A stretch of DNA of 64,000 bases, taken from assembly GCA_038049695.1 (NCBI GenBank), contig CP142459.1, forward strand, positions 69,184,001 through 69,248,000, read 5' to 3'. Origin of the DNA: Cinnamomum chago (taxonomy: Eukaryota; Streptophyta; Magnoliopsida; Laurales; Lauraceae). Shown one piece after another: positions 13,730-25,978 of this stretch. Under the pieces are notes generated by a model. It worked only from the letters and a program-made list of their open reading frames with translations. It ran no database searches and was not told the DNA's origin. The translations under genes were made by a program, and so were the position numbers. Within the stretch, counting starts at the first letter, position 1, and the number at the start of each line of letters is the position of its first letter.

Positions 13730-16700
13730 TCACCTGGAAAATTAGATGCCCAGTTCTTTCAGCTCCTCACACATCTCCTTCACCAGGTGTTGTATTCAAA
13801 TCATCTCCCTCAACATTCTGTTTTGTCCATTTCAGATTAGATAGCTTGGTTTCTATCTGAAGATATCCCTGAATTTGCAATTCTTTATTGATTTGTTTCA
13901 TATCATGATTGAATTTGAAGTGGGCAAGGGACACTTCATGGATTTGATGATCACCCCACTTTCTGAAAACTTGTTTTTCCTCGTAAAATTACTGGGATGT
14001 ACATGTTTTCTTTCTAGTATTTGTGGTTTGCCTTTGACAGTTGTTTCTTATGCTCGAAAGTTTTGGAGCATGGGGGTACAACAACGATGATTTTTATTCA
14101 TTTCTTGGAGGATTTGTGATCTGGGTTCCCCAAATTGGATGGCTACAAAATATTCAGTGACATTGGTTTTTGATAGACCCCTAATTCACAACCTATCTTT
14201 ATATCTATTAGAGCAAGTGGACAAATCAGAAGCAAGAGGTTTCCCAGCTGAAAATTTGTATTGCATGAACTGGCAGATTTCATCTGGCAAGCAGGCTTTG
14301 CTTTTACTTACCTCCTCTGTTGGTGGTAGTTTCTAAGATGAGCAGTGCATTTTTTTATTTTCTTTTATCAAGATCAATCATAGACAATTTGTTCAGTTTT
14401 CATCGGATAAGCCGCCTATATGTTTTATATTTTGGATTGAAAATGAATATAAGGTGTTGAGGTCAACGTCCACCATTACTCCTTGGTGGTCATAATGATG
14501 GTCGAGCCCGAGCCCTCACCATAAAACCATTGTTATGCCGTTTCTCATCACCAATTGATTTTTGGGATAAGTAGTAACTTAATGGGGTATAAAATCCTAT
14601 AAGTGGTATCAGAGCCTGCTACGGGTGTTTGAGGTCAATGTCCACCATCGCTCTACCATTCATCATAAAACCATTGTTGTGCTGTTTCTTATCATCCATG
14701 GATGAGAGGGGATTTAATACTGAATTGAATTATGGGGAAACAGATCTCCGGATTCATTGTAATGTTCAGAGGAATTATAAGGAAGTGATGGAGAGATTTG
14801 CACGTCCCGCTTAGAAGACCCTTTCCATCTCAAGCACACCAACATATCCCACTTGACCATAGAACCGAGACCCAAAAAATTACTTTTTGAGTTATGCTCT
14901 CACTATTTGTCGTTTTTACTCGTCAGTATCATCTAATTGAATATTTGCCGATTTTATTCATCGCGAGGTTTTATGCACTTCTCTCAAATTTGACACTCAT
15001 ATTTATCATTCTTGTCATGATGTTTTTTGTGCTTTTCCATAAATTTTACATTCATGTCATGACTTGAATCAAGTGCAGCGGCATCAGGGATGTTGCACCG
15101 CAACCCAACTTAATCTTCATTAGCGTTAATTAATGAGGATTTAGCTTAATTAATCATGCTTAGTTATAAATCGTCGAACTTAGCATTCATTAGTCTTTTT
15201 TTTAGACCGAGTTAATTGAATCTTGAGTCTTGAATAGGTGAGTAGAGTAGAGTGGACTCACTTGGGTTGAGTCAAGGACTTTTTCGTAATTATGGATTTT
15301 CTCGTTTTGCATCATTTTCACGTCTTGTTGGCGTCATCATGTGTATCTCGTTGAGCACGTCGATTTTCGTATTCAGCTTCACTTCATTTGATCACTCGTT
15401 GAAGAAATGGACCCTCGTTTGACTTAAATTAGAAATACACAACAATAGTGGACTTTTCTGAAAAATTCTCATCTTTATCACTTAAAACAACTCCATTTCA
15501 TTCACTTCATTCGTTGGGTACATGTTGGCAGTGGAGAGAGTGAGAGAACCCTCCTCCTCCCTTGTTCCTTTCAATTTCTTTTCCTTTCTACAAGTCTTTG
15601 TTTGTGCAAGTGCAAGTGAAGGCAAGTGTGGAGACCATCTTCTTCATCTTATTCATCTTCATCTCTTGTTACCAAGAATCCTTTCTTCTCCAACTCTAAA
15701 TTTCGGATTCATTGTCAAGGTATGACTCAAACCAATCCTTAGTGGTATGTTTGAGTTGAAATGGAATCAAAAGACCCTCTTATTAGCATGTATAGGCATT
15801 AATTGGTGTTTTGATGGATATTTGTGTCTAAGGTTTGATATTTGGGGATTTTAGGGTTTTGAACACCAAGAGAGTAGAAGAGTCTTGGAAAGCTTAAATT
15901 GAGGCAAGTATAAGCATAATATGAATTTAAATTTTGTTAATCCCATTGATTCCATGTTTTACTCATGATTCTTAGCATTCAACAGTAAATTTTGATTTAG
16001 ATCGTATGTTGGACCCTCCTTATATATTTAAATGTTGTGGACTAATTATATGTTGGAAATGGGAGCAAGGAGACTCCATTTTGTCTAGATTGAATGTGGG
16101 AAAAAGTGTGGAAATGGAGGGAAGAAAGAGAGCTTTAGATTTGGTAAAATGCACAAAATAGTTCCGCATGACCTGGCGGCTAGCCGAACTCCCCCTACAG
16201 TCACCTTTCCAGTAACCTGACATTTTGTCAGGAAGCCAGGAGGCTAACCGCCAGGCCACCTCTAGCTGACCTAACCCTCACAATTTCTAAATTGTTTAAA
16301 GGCCCTCTTAGAGCCATAAATTGATACGATAACCTTTAGTTGCCTAATTGAAACCCTAGGAATTTGAGTAGCCCTAAAAATCTGGACTTTATCACCATGC
16401 CATGGATATTAATTTAATGAACTTTTTATTAAACTGTGACACTAAGTAAAGGTTCCTTAAATGTATGTCGAATTGGATGGTGGGGAAACAATAGAGGATT
16501 AGACTAGATTGGCTAGTAAGTTCCTTGATTCCTTAAATTATTACATTTCATACTGAATTGTATTTGCATTTAGTAAATCAGTCATTAGAAATAAATAGGT
16601 TTATTGCATCATCAATATCCTTTGAAGTTTAATTACTCTATTCCTCCGTCATTCTTCAAATATTGTATATCGATTGAGTGGATTGAATATTTATTTGAAA

Positions 16701-18040
16701 TGTGGATTGAGTAAGTATACGGTGATATATGAATTGAATTGATTTTTATTATAGACAGTTTGAAATACAAACTCACTGGAATCCACTCGTTATTTCGATT
16801 ATTTTGATTCGATTGAGTCGGCACTACCTAGCTTCGACCTTGTGATACCCGACGGGGTTTGAACTTGATTTATTTATTAGAGACTACTGCAGTAAGTCGT
16901 CTAGAGTACCGGAACTCCACGACCGAGTAGCCCGTTAGCCTTTAGCCGGGCAGCTGGTGACATCCCAACTAGATTTGCTCTCTTTGAGAGGATGAACTTA
17001 AAATAGTAGCCAAATTAGTCTGTTTTCTTATTAATTGATTCACCAGTATAATTATTCGAAGTTTGCACAATTTGCATAGTGATACTTACCATTGATATCT
17101 ACTAATTCACTTGTCTTAAATTCAATTTGCCACATTATGTGATTTCTTATTTTACCTATACTTGCTAGATCGTCGTATTGAGATACTACATTTGGTGTCA
17201 CAGTCGCAAATCCAGCTCCCGATCCTGAAGAGGTCCAGGAGGGAAAGAAGGGTACCCAAAAGGTACCTTCAGGGTTAAAAGAGTGGCCAAAACCAGGGCC
17301 AACTTAGACTCTACTTCCTCGGAGTGCGTGCTACATTGAAGATATCATAGTTCGTGTGACTATCTCCTTTTTGTGCGGTCACACGTGATTCTTTTAAAAA
17401 TATTTTTAGTAATGGATGTACAGGGATTCCTACTTTGGTCCCTCTTTTATAACCTAATGTATATACTTATATAATTCTTTTGTAGCAAACTTAAATATTT
17501 AATTGCACTGAATGGGAATTGATACCTTCTGTGAATGAATTACGACTTCCGCTGTGTTTAAATGTTATTGTTTATGTTAGTGAGCTAGACTCACATGTGG
17601 ATTAGTCGTTTTTTCTCTCCTTCATGTATTGTATTTGGCTCGAGACAGGTACAACATTCGGGAGTACGTGTGCCACACCTCGGGGATTACCCTAGGCCAG
17701 GGTGATTTCGGGACCGGGATGTGACAAGGGATGAGAGCGGTGGTGCTAATGATCACTGAAAGACAGATTTTCATAGATTGCTGATTTGTTGTTTCCATTG
17801 CTTCGTCATGGTGTGTTTTCAGTATATTTGATTGATTGATGCTAGCCATCAGTTTGAAGAACAGGTATATATAGGAGGATTGTTATCATCCAGTCATTTA
17901 GTAACCCATGAGAGATCAAGTCCTCCTTTTTTCCCTTTCAAAATCATTCTCTCAAACGCAAGTGTATGCATGATAGTTATTTCCCTTTAATGATGTTATT
18001 CGGCGTTCTTTTCTGATAATCTTTCTAATGATGTTTGTAG
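13730..18040. other. Non-coding region with possible LTR-retroelement remnants
   Basis: No coding domains seen. A tRNA-iMet primer-binding-like TGGTATCAGAGC lies at about 14603. An imperfect direct repeat occurs at about 14460-14560 and 14630-14700 (gaggtcaaYgtccaccat ... ataaaaccattgttRtg). An LTR-like terminus GGGATGTGACA lies at about 17716-17726, with TGTCACA at 17196. These may be pieces of a large non-autonomous LTR element, but no LTR pair was found. The rest is AT-rich intergenic DNA. Confidence 0.35.
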
Positions 18041-18475
18041 GTAGAATTTCTAACCAATCAAGAAGAAGTTGAATTGCGAGCAAAAATCAAGGCACTAGGA
18101 TTATAAGTCTCAGAAGTTCCATCAAAGCCATCTAATAAGCATCTTGATGAGGTAGTATCACTTCTAATCTCTGAATTAAATCATATAGCCACTTAAGTTA
18201 CGGTAAGAGTACTTACATGGATTGTTTCATGTTAAATGCTAATATAGCTGGAGATAGCTAAAGGAGTTGGACATGTTATTGCCAAATTAGATGATGTGGG
18301 TGAGATGATATCTTCAGCAATGACTGCAGACCCGCTGGTGCAGTCTCTCTTGAGTAGCACTGCAGAGCTATGGATTCCAGTCATCACTGCTACTTCCAGT
18401 GAAAGTCGAAGTTTTAAAATGCCAGTCAATGACCATACCGGTGAAATAAATGGAAAGAACGTCACTGATTCTTGA
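18041..18475 (+). pseudogene. 3' fragment of an unrecognised gene (two exon-like segments)
   Basis: The segment 18041-18151 follows a TTTGTAG acceptor and reads VEFLTNQEEVELRAKIKALGL, then a TAA, then continues in the same frame as VSEVPSKPSNKHLDE up to a GT donor. After a 96-bp GT-AG intron (18152-18247), 18248-18475 reads 75 codons to TGA. That part begins LEIAKGVGHVIAKLDDVGEM and includes SSAMTADPLVQSLLSSTAEL. The composition is convincingly protein-like, mostly charged and helical. I do not recognise the family. The in-frame stop and the absence of upstream exons suggest a broken gene or a fragment carried by a transposon. Alternatively, the stop could be the true end of a different isoform. 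Confidence 0.5.
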
Positions 18476-20278
18476 AATCTAATAATTGTTACTCGCATTT
18501 CTACCAATAAATCTATTGTTTGCACTGTTTCTTTCTTCTCAAAAAGAACAAAAACTTCATGGGTTCTAACGGTTAATGTAAGCTATAGCTGTTTATTAGT
18601 ATAAATGCAGTGTTACGTTGAATTGAATTGAATTGAATGGGCTAGGTTGTACGTCCTTTTTCATGCTGCAAAGTAATAATAAGGTTATTGGAATCGAGAA
18701 ACTCGGGATAGACGCCCAGCGGTTACAGCCTTCTATCTCGTGCATGATCGATCCCTGAACAGATAGGTAGTTTCACAAAGTTTGTACTACTCTCACCCAA
18801 TTAGCAAAAGAAATGATTAGAATCATATCAGGCATGTCTCAACTCAAAAATCCGCAGGCCGCATATATTTTACTCAGATGCAAGGATTATAGGGCTCATT
18901 ACATGTAATGCCAACTGAAATTTTAATCAATCTTGAGTTTATGTATAAACACAAGCCACTCGCCATGGTATGGCATCTAATGCACCCCCTGCATGTGGAG
19001 AGCTTCCTCTTTGTACATTGTTGATTGAAGTGATCTTAGTTCATCAGAGGGCACCATTAGGTTGACCATCCATCAGGTGGGCCCTATTCTGGATTCCCAT
19101 GACAAAGTTGCTGCACTCCTAGCCTTCTGATCAATAGGCTTTTGCTCATTAAATATGGAGCATGGGTTGCTTTTATACTTTGAACTTCCACACGACTACA
19201 ATATATGATGCCTAGATACGGCATATGGATACGGATATAATACACCATAGACACGACAAGGAATTGGATTTTACATATAAAAAGTGAAGTATCGGATACG
19301 ATACGACATAATACGTTGCCCATTTAAAAATATCCGTGTATCATAGACTACAATTGAATTGGGATGGTTGTATCAGAAATGCTCCAACAGCTTCATTGGA
19401 GAGCTCTCAGTTGTAATTGACAATGGTGCAAAGAATGGTTTGTCTGGTAACAGGAATTTGAGAATTGTGTTGGAAGAAATTGAAGCATTGAACATCAAAC
19501 AGGCCCAATAACTTCTTCTTTTTTTTAATTTCCCTTAGCTCTGGTCTTTCCAAAATGTAATGGCCCCATGTCCATCTTGGTCAAGAGGGATATCATGTCC
19601 ATCCGGGGTATGGGCATGGTCCTCAGGGCAACAATTTTGATATTTACATGGATTGTTCTTCGGAGGACCTATTTGGATCTTTGTTAAGTTATGCTAGATG
19701 GGAGATTCATGTGCTTGGACATTTTTAAGTGAGTGTTCATTCGTTCTTTGCCGTAACCAATATAAGTCCAAGATCTCTCGTGATTAGGCTTAGTTAATTC
19801 TCTTAGTCACATAAATCCATTAATATGACCCTACTTAGGAATCGGAATCACTTTCCCCCTTTTTTAATGGTAAAGGAAAATTTTACCCCAATTGCCACAT
19901 GTTCTGAACATGATCACCTAGCGATCTACGTTACTTTAATCGGAATGAAATTTATCGAAATAAAATTTTCTTTAATGATAAAACAAGATGGAAAGTGTTT
20001 TTCATCCATTTAAATACCGAAGTTAGCCCAATAATAAATTTATAGCATTGGGCCTAAAGTGTCCCCAAAATCTAGCTTGGAGTAGAAAATAATTTGTGAC
20101 AACGATCCGCAAATAAATTTGAACTAGCAAAACAGCTTTCTTTGTGGGTAGTTGTTTCCCAATAATAGTTGGAAATCAATCATCATTTACATGTTACAAC
20201 TCGTCGAACTTTTATAATGACGGTCAAGGACCTCCAAGCCAAAAATATAATATTTCATTCCGTTTTTTCCCTTAGTTA
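18476..20278. other. Intergenic, no gene seen
   Basis: AT-rich with short non-coding frames. A tRNA-like stretch near 18703-18770 (cgcccagcggttacagcc ... gatcgatccc) hints at another old SINE but lacks a tail and flanking duplications. Confidence 0.4.
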
Positions 20279-20403
20279 GTTGATGTCAACATAACCCTAA
20301 AAAAAAAAAGTTCTTCACCTCCAAATCAATAGCAACAGTAGAATAGTAGAGAGGAAAGAGAAGAAGGAGATCAATGTCCTACCTCTTTTTTCTCAATCAT
20401 AGT

Positions 20404-20435
<32 letters not shown>

Positions 20436-20715
20436 GATGTCGACAAAACCCTAAATAATGGAAAAATCAATCTTTGTTGATGCTAACTGGGCGTTTTTGT
20501 TGACGTCAACACAATTTTATGTTGACGTCGAGGAATCTTCTATCGACGTCAACAAATTCACAGGGTCACTCATACTATTAACTGTGTTTTTTTTTTAATA
20601 ACTGAACAGTTTTGTTGATGTATACACAATTTTATATTGGTATCGGCGAATATTTGTTGATGTCAACAAATATTTCTCAAAACAAAATAGGGAACTGGTT
20701 ATGTTGACATCAGCA
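20279..20715. repeat. Cluster of TGACGTCA/TGATGTCA palindromes in a diverged repeat
   Basis: Perfect palindrome GTTGACGTCAAC at 20499-20510, with further variants near 20279, 20521, 20543 and 20702. Near-palindrome TTTGTTGATGTCAACAAA at 20653-20670. Segments 20496-20560 and 20611-20674 align as a diverged repeat of about 65 bp sharing acacaattttat. A (GA)n run lies at 20404-20429. Confidence 0.6.
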
Positions 20716-20719
20716 AAAA

Positions 20720-23700
20720 AAAAGGGGGGGGGACAAAACAAAAAAAAAAAGAGAAATTATTTGGACTGAAAGTCTCTGACCATCATTATAAAAATTTAAG
20801 GTCATTAACAGTGGTTACCCTATTTAAGTAATTTTTTTGTAATAAATGTCCCTTTTTTTAATGTAACTTTGGTTTATTTTTTAATATATAACTACTTAGC
20901 TTGGAAAAGCCAAAAGAAAAAACAAAACACTTTCTTGGCCTCCTTTCTTTTTGTTCCATCTTCTCTCCCATCCAAACAAACAGATTAAATAGAAAGCTGT
21001 CCCGGTTGTCGGCCTGGCTCCCTACCCTAGACACTAGTCAACCGTTCCAACCACTGAAGTCCCCACTTTGGAACACAAGAAAAACGACTCTTCATTGATC
21101 AAGGTCCCACGACTTTTCATTGATCAAGGACGTTGCCAATAGGAGACAATCCTAGAATGACAGATGGCGACTGTACACGTACACCACGCCAAAAATGAAA
21201 TAATAGCATAGTACCGAACAGACACGGAAAAGGATCTCGTGTTTGACCAATGTGGGTGCCACATGAAAAATAATTTTTTATTTAACATCTCTCCCATGTA
21301 GCATGCAGCACCCGCTGAGCGTTCCAAACAAGGATTGTTTCGGAGTTCCGACAGACACCTTGTTTCTAAACAAGAAATTGGTAACTTTGTTTTCATTTGT
21401 CTGGTCTGGGTGACCGAATTCCATTTCCACTTATCTGCCCACATAAATCCAAATTTCACCCCAAAACCTCATAATTTTTTAAAACCCCTTTAGTATTTAA
21501 TAAATTCTTAATATTTTTTTTAAAACTCTCCATACAACATTTCTTATATATATATATAGCGATAAACGCCCGTGCTAAGCCCGGGCTGAAACAAAGATAT
21601 AGTAAATTATTATAATAATTAAAACTATAAAAGAAGAATCCACTATTATTATTTTTAAGAATTTTTAGAAGAAAATAAAGTGGATAAAGGTGTTGAGATT
21701 TTATGGTAAAAGGAAGAAATTATCGTGAAAAATAATAATGAGAATCTTGTGATATCGCACCTATAAAATCTTTGTAAATTGAAAAAATACATAGGTTGAA
21801 AGTCCTTGCTAAAAAAGATAAAACTTTGGATGGAAGCAAAAAGAAAAAATGATACCATTCAAAGAAGGAAATAAATTGAGAAAAGAAAAAACAAATGCAT
21901 CCATTTTCCTATCAATACCCAGCTGGGGCTCAGTCTGTTAGGTATATCGTGTGACTAAGATGAGTCTCACACCAATGGCCCAAAACACTACCCACTCATT
22001 TTGAGTCTACTTACCATTAAAACACACCTGTTTGAAAATGCAAATCAAATCCTCATCCAACCGAACACGAGAGAGAGAGAGACGTGTAGAATCGTTTTAT
22101 TCTACATCAATGTCATATATTTATTTAATATATAAAATAAATGATCCAAGAAAAAAAGGTCCCTCACATGGGATCTATACCTGATGCAAGATAACGATAG
22201 AGAGAGAAATTTAATTACTTTCATCAATGTCGAGGCTCTAGATTTTACATGAATGTTGAAGCATTAAAACTAACCTCATTGCAAGCATGTGCAATAAGTT
22301 TTATAATTTAAAATCCCATTAAATTAATGGGTTATTGTAGGAATTTCAATGGGCCAGTCTCCGGACTGCCCCATTTCTACTATCAATAAGGATTGAACGG
22401 CCTAAGTTCAAGTGTATATCAGGTCCTAGATACTAAGTTCGAGCCTGCCTACTAAAAAAATATGGTGGGTTGAGACTGCCCCTTAAAGGCCGGGGTCAGA
22501 CTAAGGTTTGAGTCCGGGTGCACATAGGATCATCCCAGCTCAAACCACACGATAAAAAAGTATTGAAAATATATGACAACTCTTTGAAGGCCTAAGTTTA
22601 ACAAAGGCTCAAGTACATTTAACATCTGAGTCAAGTTGATAAGTTCTATGAGGTCGTCCCACTGAGATGGTGCATGGGTTAGATTTATTAAATTTTCTAA
22701 AACTTTTGTAGGGTAACATATAAGTGAAAGAGATTGTTATTTTTTTATCATAAGATCTACATAGTGGGCCCCCTTAAAAATGTCTTTTGTGTTATTTTTT
22801 AAAGACTAACTTTAATTTTAGGGGATATTGATTGAGAGACTTTATGAGATAGAGGATATGGATAAAGAGATTTTTTTGGAGAAAAAATTGTGGCATGTGA
22901 TGACATGGCACCTTAAAGCACTCTATGTTTTTTCTCCATATTTATTTGAAAGGAGAATAATTGGGTGCTGAGGTGGCACCCCCACAACCCACCTCTCCTA
23001 TTGCTTTAATATATATAATAATGGTAGATGCTTTCACCTTATTATAAGAGATAAAGTGAGGGCCCTCACATCCACATCCAATGCCAACAACTTAAATGTG
23101 AGGGCCCCCACCCCTATCTCTCATATGAGCATCTATATATATATATATATAATATTCAAGTGATGGACAAACTTAATGAGGCCCAGGGCCCCACTAATCA
23201 TGAGACTGGGGGGGATGGAAAGAGACATCTTAGATGAACTCATATATCAAATTTGAGGTCAATCTCATGCATCTAACTTATTCATTCGTGACCCACAAAT
23301 TTAATAACTTTATATTAAAGAAAAAAATTTAACCTTCGATCTAATGGTCCAATCAATTTGAATAGGTGAACACTGGATGGATCTAGTGTACTTAAGGAGG
23401 TTTTATATATGTAGATGGTTCTAATATATCATAAAGTCCGCCCAACTATATTGTCCTTCACCACAACATGGTGAGGGAATCCCTCACATGAATATTACCA
23501 TATATATATATAATGAGCAAGGCTCTCTTAAACTCAAGGTTAGGATAAAATCTCGTAAGCTCACGCTTGTGGGACTCATCTTTAGTCCATCCAAATGGAC
23601 CAAACACATGACCCCTCTAAATTACACATGTCCATCAACTTTCAATCAGTTCCAAATTTACTGGACCGTTGGATTGACTATGTATCGATCCGAATATATT

Positions 23701-23957
23701 ATTGACCATTAAACTTTTTGGCCCATATAGAAATGATAAAAATCACGGTTGGGACTGATTTTTTACAGAGAGGAAAATCTTAGGGAATTCTTGAAATCCC
23801 CCCAACCCCCATCCCTATGTGAGCCCCACCACACATTTGAGCTTACTTTATTCTAAGTTTGAGCTTAGGAGAGCTGACTCCCTATATATATGCCCCCATA
23901 ATCTTTTTTACATAGTGGTTCCTCTGAGGAAAATTTCCCGGGTCTTCCCCTTTATCT
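20720..23957. other. Intergenic AT-rich region
   Basis: No gene recognised. Contains (TA)n tracts near 21545 and 23140, a (GA)n run near 22071 and an inverted repeat at 23047-23120. Confidence 0.45.
23047..23120. repeat. Short inverted repeat
   Basis: agagataaagtgagggccctcaca (about 23047-23070) is mirrored by tgtgagggcccccacccctatctct (about 23096-23120) with a few mismatches and a spacer of about 25 bp. It could be the remains of a tiny foldback element. Confidence 0.5.
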
Positions 23958-23975
23958 AAGTAAAATTAAGGTAAT

Positions 23976-24146
23976 CCCAATGGGTAGCTCAGTTGGCCTA
24001 AGATCACGGTTTGCACCTGGAGGTTATAGGTTCGAAACTGCACTACCACACTGGGGCTACAGAGGAATTTACTCAACTTCCCTTTGGACCCGGAGGGATT
24101 AGTCCAATCCAAAGGATTGAAAACCCTCTGATAGAAAGAAAAAAAG
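23976..24146 (+). mobile_element. tRNA-derived SINE with perfect 18-bp target duplication
   Basis: The 171-bp element has an A box (GGGTAGCTCAGTTGG) and a B box (GGTTCGAAACT) in tRNA-like spacing, then a body ending ggattagtccaatccaaagg and an A-rich tail. It is flanked by a perfect direct repeat, aagtaaaattaaggtaat, at 23958-23975 and 24147-24164. The identical duplication points to a fairly recent retroposition. Non-autonomous; it would rely on a LINE reverse transcriptase. Confidence 0.92.
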
Positions 24147-24662
24147 AAGTAAAATTAAGGTAATTAAAAATTATCCATTAAAAAAATAGGAGTTGGCCAT
24201 GTGGTTGGAGCCAAATTTTCTCCCATAAGCATCCACCACAGTGGCTATGGATGAAAGTGCGATGTAAGCCCATAATAGAACATCTCTCATTAGTAGTTCA
24301 TTTTTTATCCAACCACCTAAGAATGAATCCCCTCTTTGTTGGGGTATTACTCTCTAGGTGTGTAAAGACTGTCACTCATTGTTTGCTCACATAAGACTAG
24401 CAAAAAAAAAACATTGGAAGACAAAAGGTTTATTTCTCTCTCAATTATTACACTAACTTTAACACTACCTTACTATCAAGTTTACTGCTTCCATCTAAAC
24501 AACCTCTGTGTTGAGTGCCCTCCAATAATACGCCGGAATTTATCAATAAATAAATGAAGTAAAATAAAACGGTTAGCTGGTCTCTAATGCATCCAACCCA
24601 CTTACTAAAAAAAATCTAGTTAATTGATGTTCACATCACATTCATTCAATTATCCCTTAATT

Positions 24663-24881
24663 AAACTTCAAGGGGTTGGCCGAGTGGTCAGACAACGGTT
24701 CCTCCTTCTTCCGGAACTAGAAGTCTAGGTATTGACCCCCCGGATAACTCCATTTTCAGAAACCAAAAATTAAATTCACTTGTGTTACCATCTAGGGCCA
24801 CAGGGTTTTGCCCAGCTTTTCTCTAGCTCCGAAAGTGAATAGTCCAAGCCAAAAGGTTGGTAACCCTCCCTTAGGAAAAAA
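24663..24881 (+). mobile_element. tRNA-derived SINE (Leu/Ser-type head) with 15-bp target duplication
   Basis: The 219-bp element begins with GGGTTGGCCGAGTGGTCAGA (A box of tRNA-Leu/Ser type) and has a B-box-like GGTATTGACCC. It ends agtccaagccaaaaggttgg ... aaaaaaa. The direct repeat aattatcccttaatt flanks it exactly at 24648-24662 and 24882-24896. The head is shared with the minus-strand SINE at 6856-7074; the 3' body resembles that of the SINE at 23976. Confidence 0.92.
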
Positions 24882-25034
24882 AATTATCCCTTAATTGGAC
24901 GGCCGCGATTGGCCTAAAGGACACCCCATTGGCTCTATACCACCTCTAGAATGGAAAAGGGTATTGTGGTCATTTCAGAACTTCAAAGAGGACGCCAACG
25001 CAACGAACTGATCGCCTGCAGCCGAATATACGCT

Positions 25035-25044
25035 TATATAAAAG
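25035..25044 (+). promoter_or_regulatory. TATA box of the U-box E3 ligase gene
   Basis: TATATAAAAG stands about 940 bp upstream of the start codon, followed by pyrimidine-rich leader-like sequence. Transcription would be expected to start near 25065-25080. Confidence 0.55.
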
Positions 25045-25182
25045 GAGTCGTCGAGGAAACGGAGCAACATACCTTTATTTCTCCTCTCTCTCTCAGACGA
25101 TTTCATTTGTCTTCTTTACTTTTGTCTCTGTGTGTTTGTCTACTCTTCCCTCTTGCTTTCTGTCTTCCTTTGCAGGCCTTTT

Positions 25183-25185
<3 letters not shown>

Positions 25186-25219
<34 letters not shown>

Positions 25220-25244
25220 AAAATGGCTCTCTCTCTCTCTCTCT
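25186..25244 (+). repeat. (CT)n microsatellite interrupted by aaaaatgg
   Basis: A CT run at 25186-25218 and a second at 25227-25244, each followed by taaaaatggc. The duplicated unit makes a tiny ORF, MALSLSL, at 25223-25246. It lies in the presumed 5' leader of the E3 ligase gene. Confidence 0.85.
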
Positions 25245-25462
25245 AAAAATGGCTTTTCTTCTTCGTTCCTCTCCGTTTTTTACTATTTCCTTTCCAAGAT
25301 TCGGTATTTGTCCCTTTTCTTCTCTCCAACTCAAAACTCTTGTGCAAACCCCTTGGGAAGTTCGGAAAAGAGCTTGGAAGGATCGACAGAGAATTCTCAG
25401 GATTTAGGGTTTTAATACTCTTTCATTCAAAGATCCAGCACTTGCTCTTTCTTCTTCGCCAG

Positions 25463-25788
25463 AATTCAAGTCCTAGATCGCTTTCTCTGCTTCGAAACGC
25501 TTGGAATTTGCTAGAATACACTGCAAAAAGCTCAAAAGAAGCAGAAATGGCGTTTCTGGCAGTTCTTTAAGGAATTCAAGCTCTAGATCGCTTTCTCTGC
25601 TTCGAAACGCTTGGAATTTGCTAGTAGCCACTCGAAAAAAGCTCGAAAGAAGCAGAAATGGCGTATCTGGCAGAGTTTTCTTAAGGAATTCGAGCTCTAG
25701 GTCGCTTCTCTGCTTCGAAAACGCTTGGAATTCGCCAGAAGCCACTTGAAAGAAGCAGAAATGGCGTTTCTGAAAGAATTTCCTTAAG
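25463..25788 (+). repeat. Tandem triplication (about 110 bp) with a mini-ORF in each unit
   Basis: Units are 25463-25572, 25573-25686 and 25687-25788, each starting aattc-a/g-agYtctag. Every unit carries gaagcagaaATGGCG and a short stop-terminated ORF: MAFLAVL (25547-25570), MAYLAEFS (25658-25684) and MAFLKEFP (25761-25787). The same context, gaagcggagATGGCG, surrounds the real start at 25979 (MASLED). The units lie either in the 5' leader or in a leader intron, since AG acceptors exist at 25927 and 25970. Confidence 0.9.
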
Positions 25789-25978
25789 AGATCTGACACT
25801 ACCTCTGTTCCTTTCTCTTCTTTCTTTTGATCTTATACTCTTCATCGAATCATGATCTTGAAATCCTGGAAACCGATCGTGGATTTGTGAAAAAGTGCAA
25901 TTCATTCTACTGATCCTCTTTCTTACAGCTCCAGCTTCTCGGGTTTGGAATCCAAAAAGTCGAATTGCAGAAGCGGAG

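Noticed and set aside
18703..18770. tRNA-like stretch (cagcggttacagcc ... gatcgatccc)
   Set aside because: Too degenerate; no tail or target duplication.
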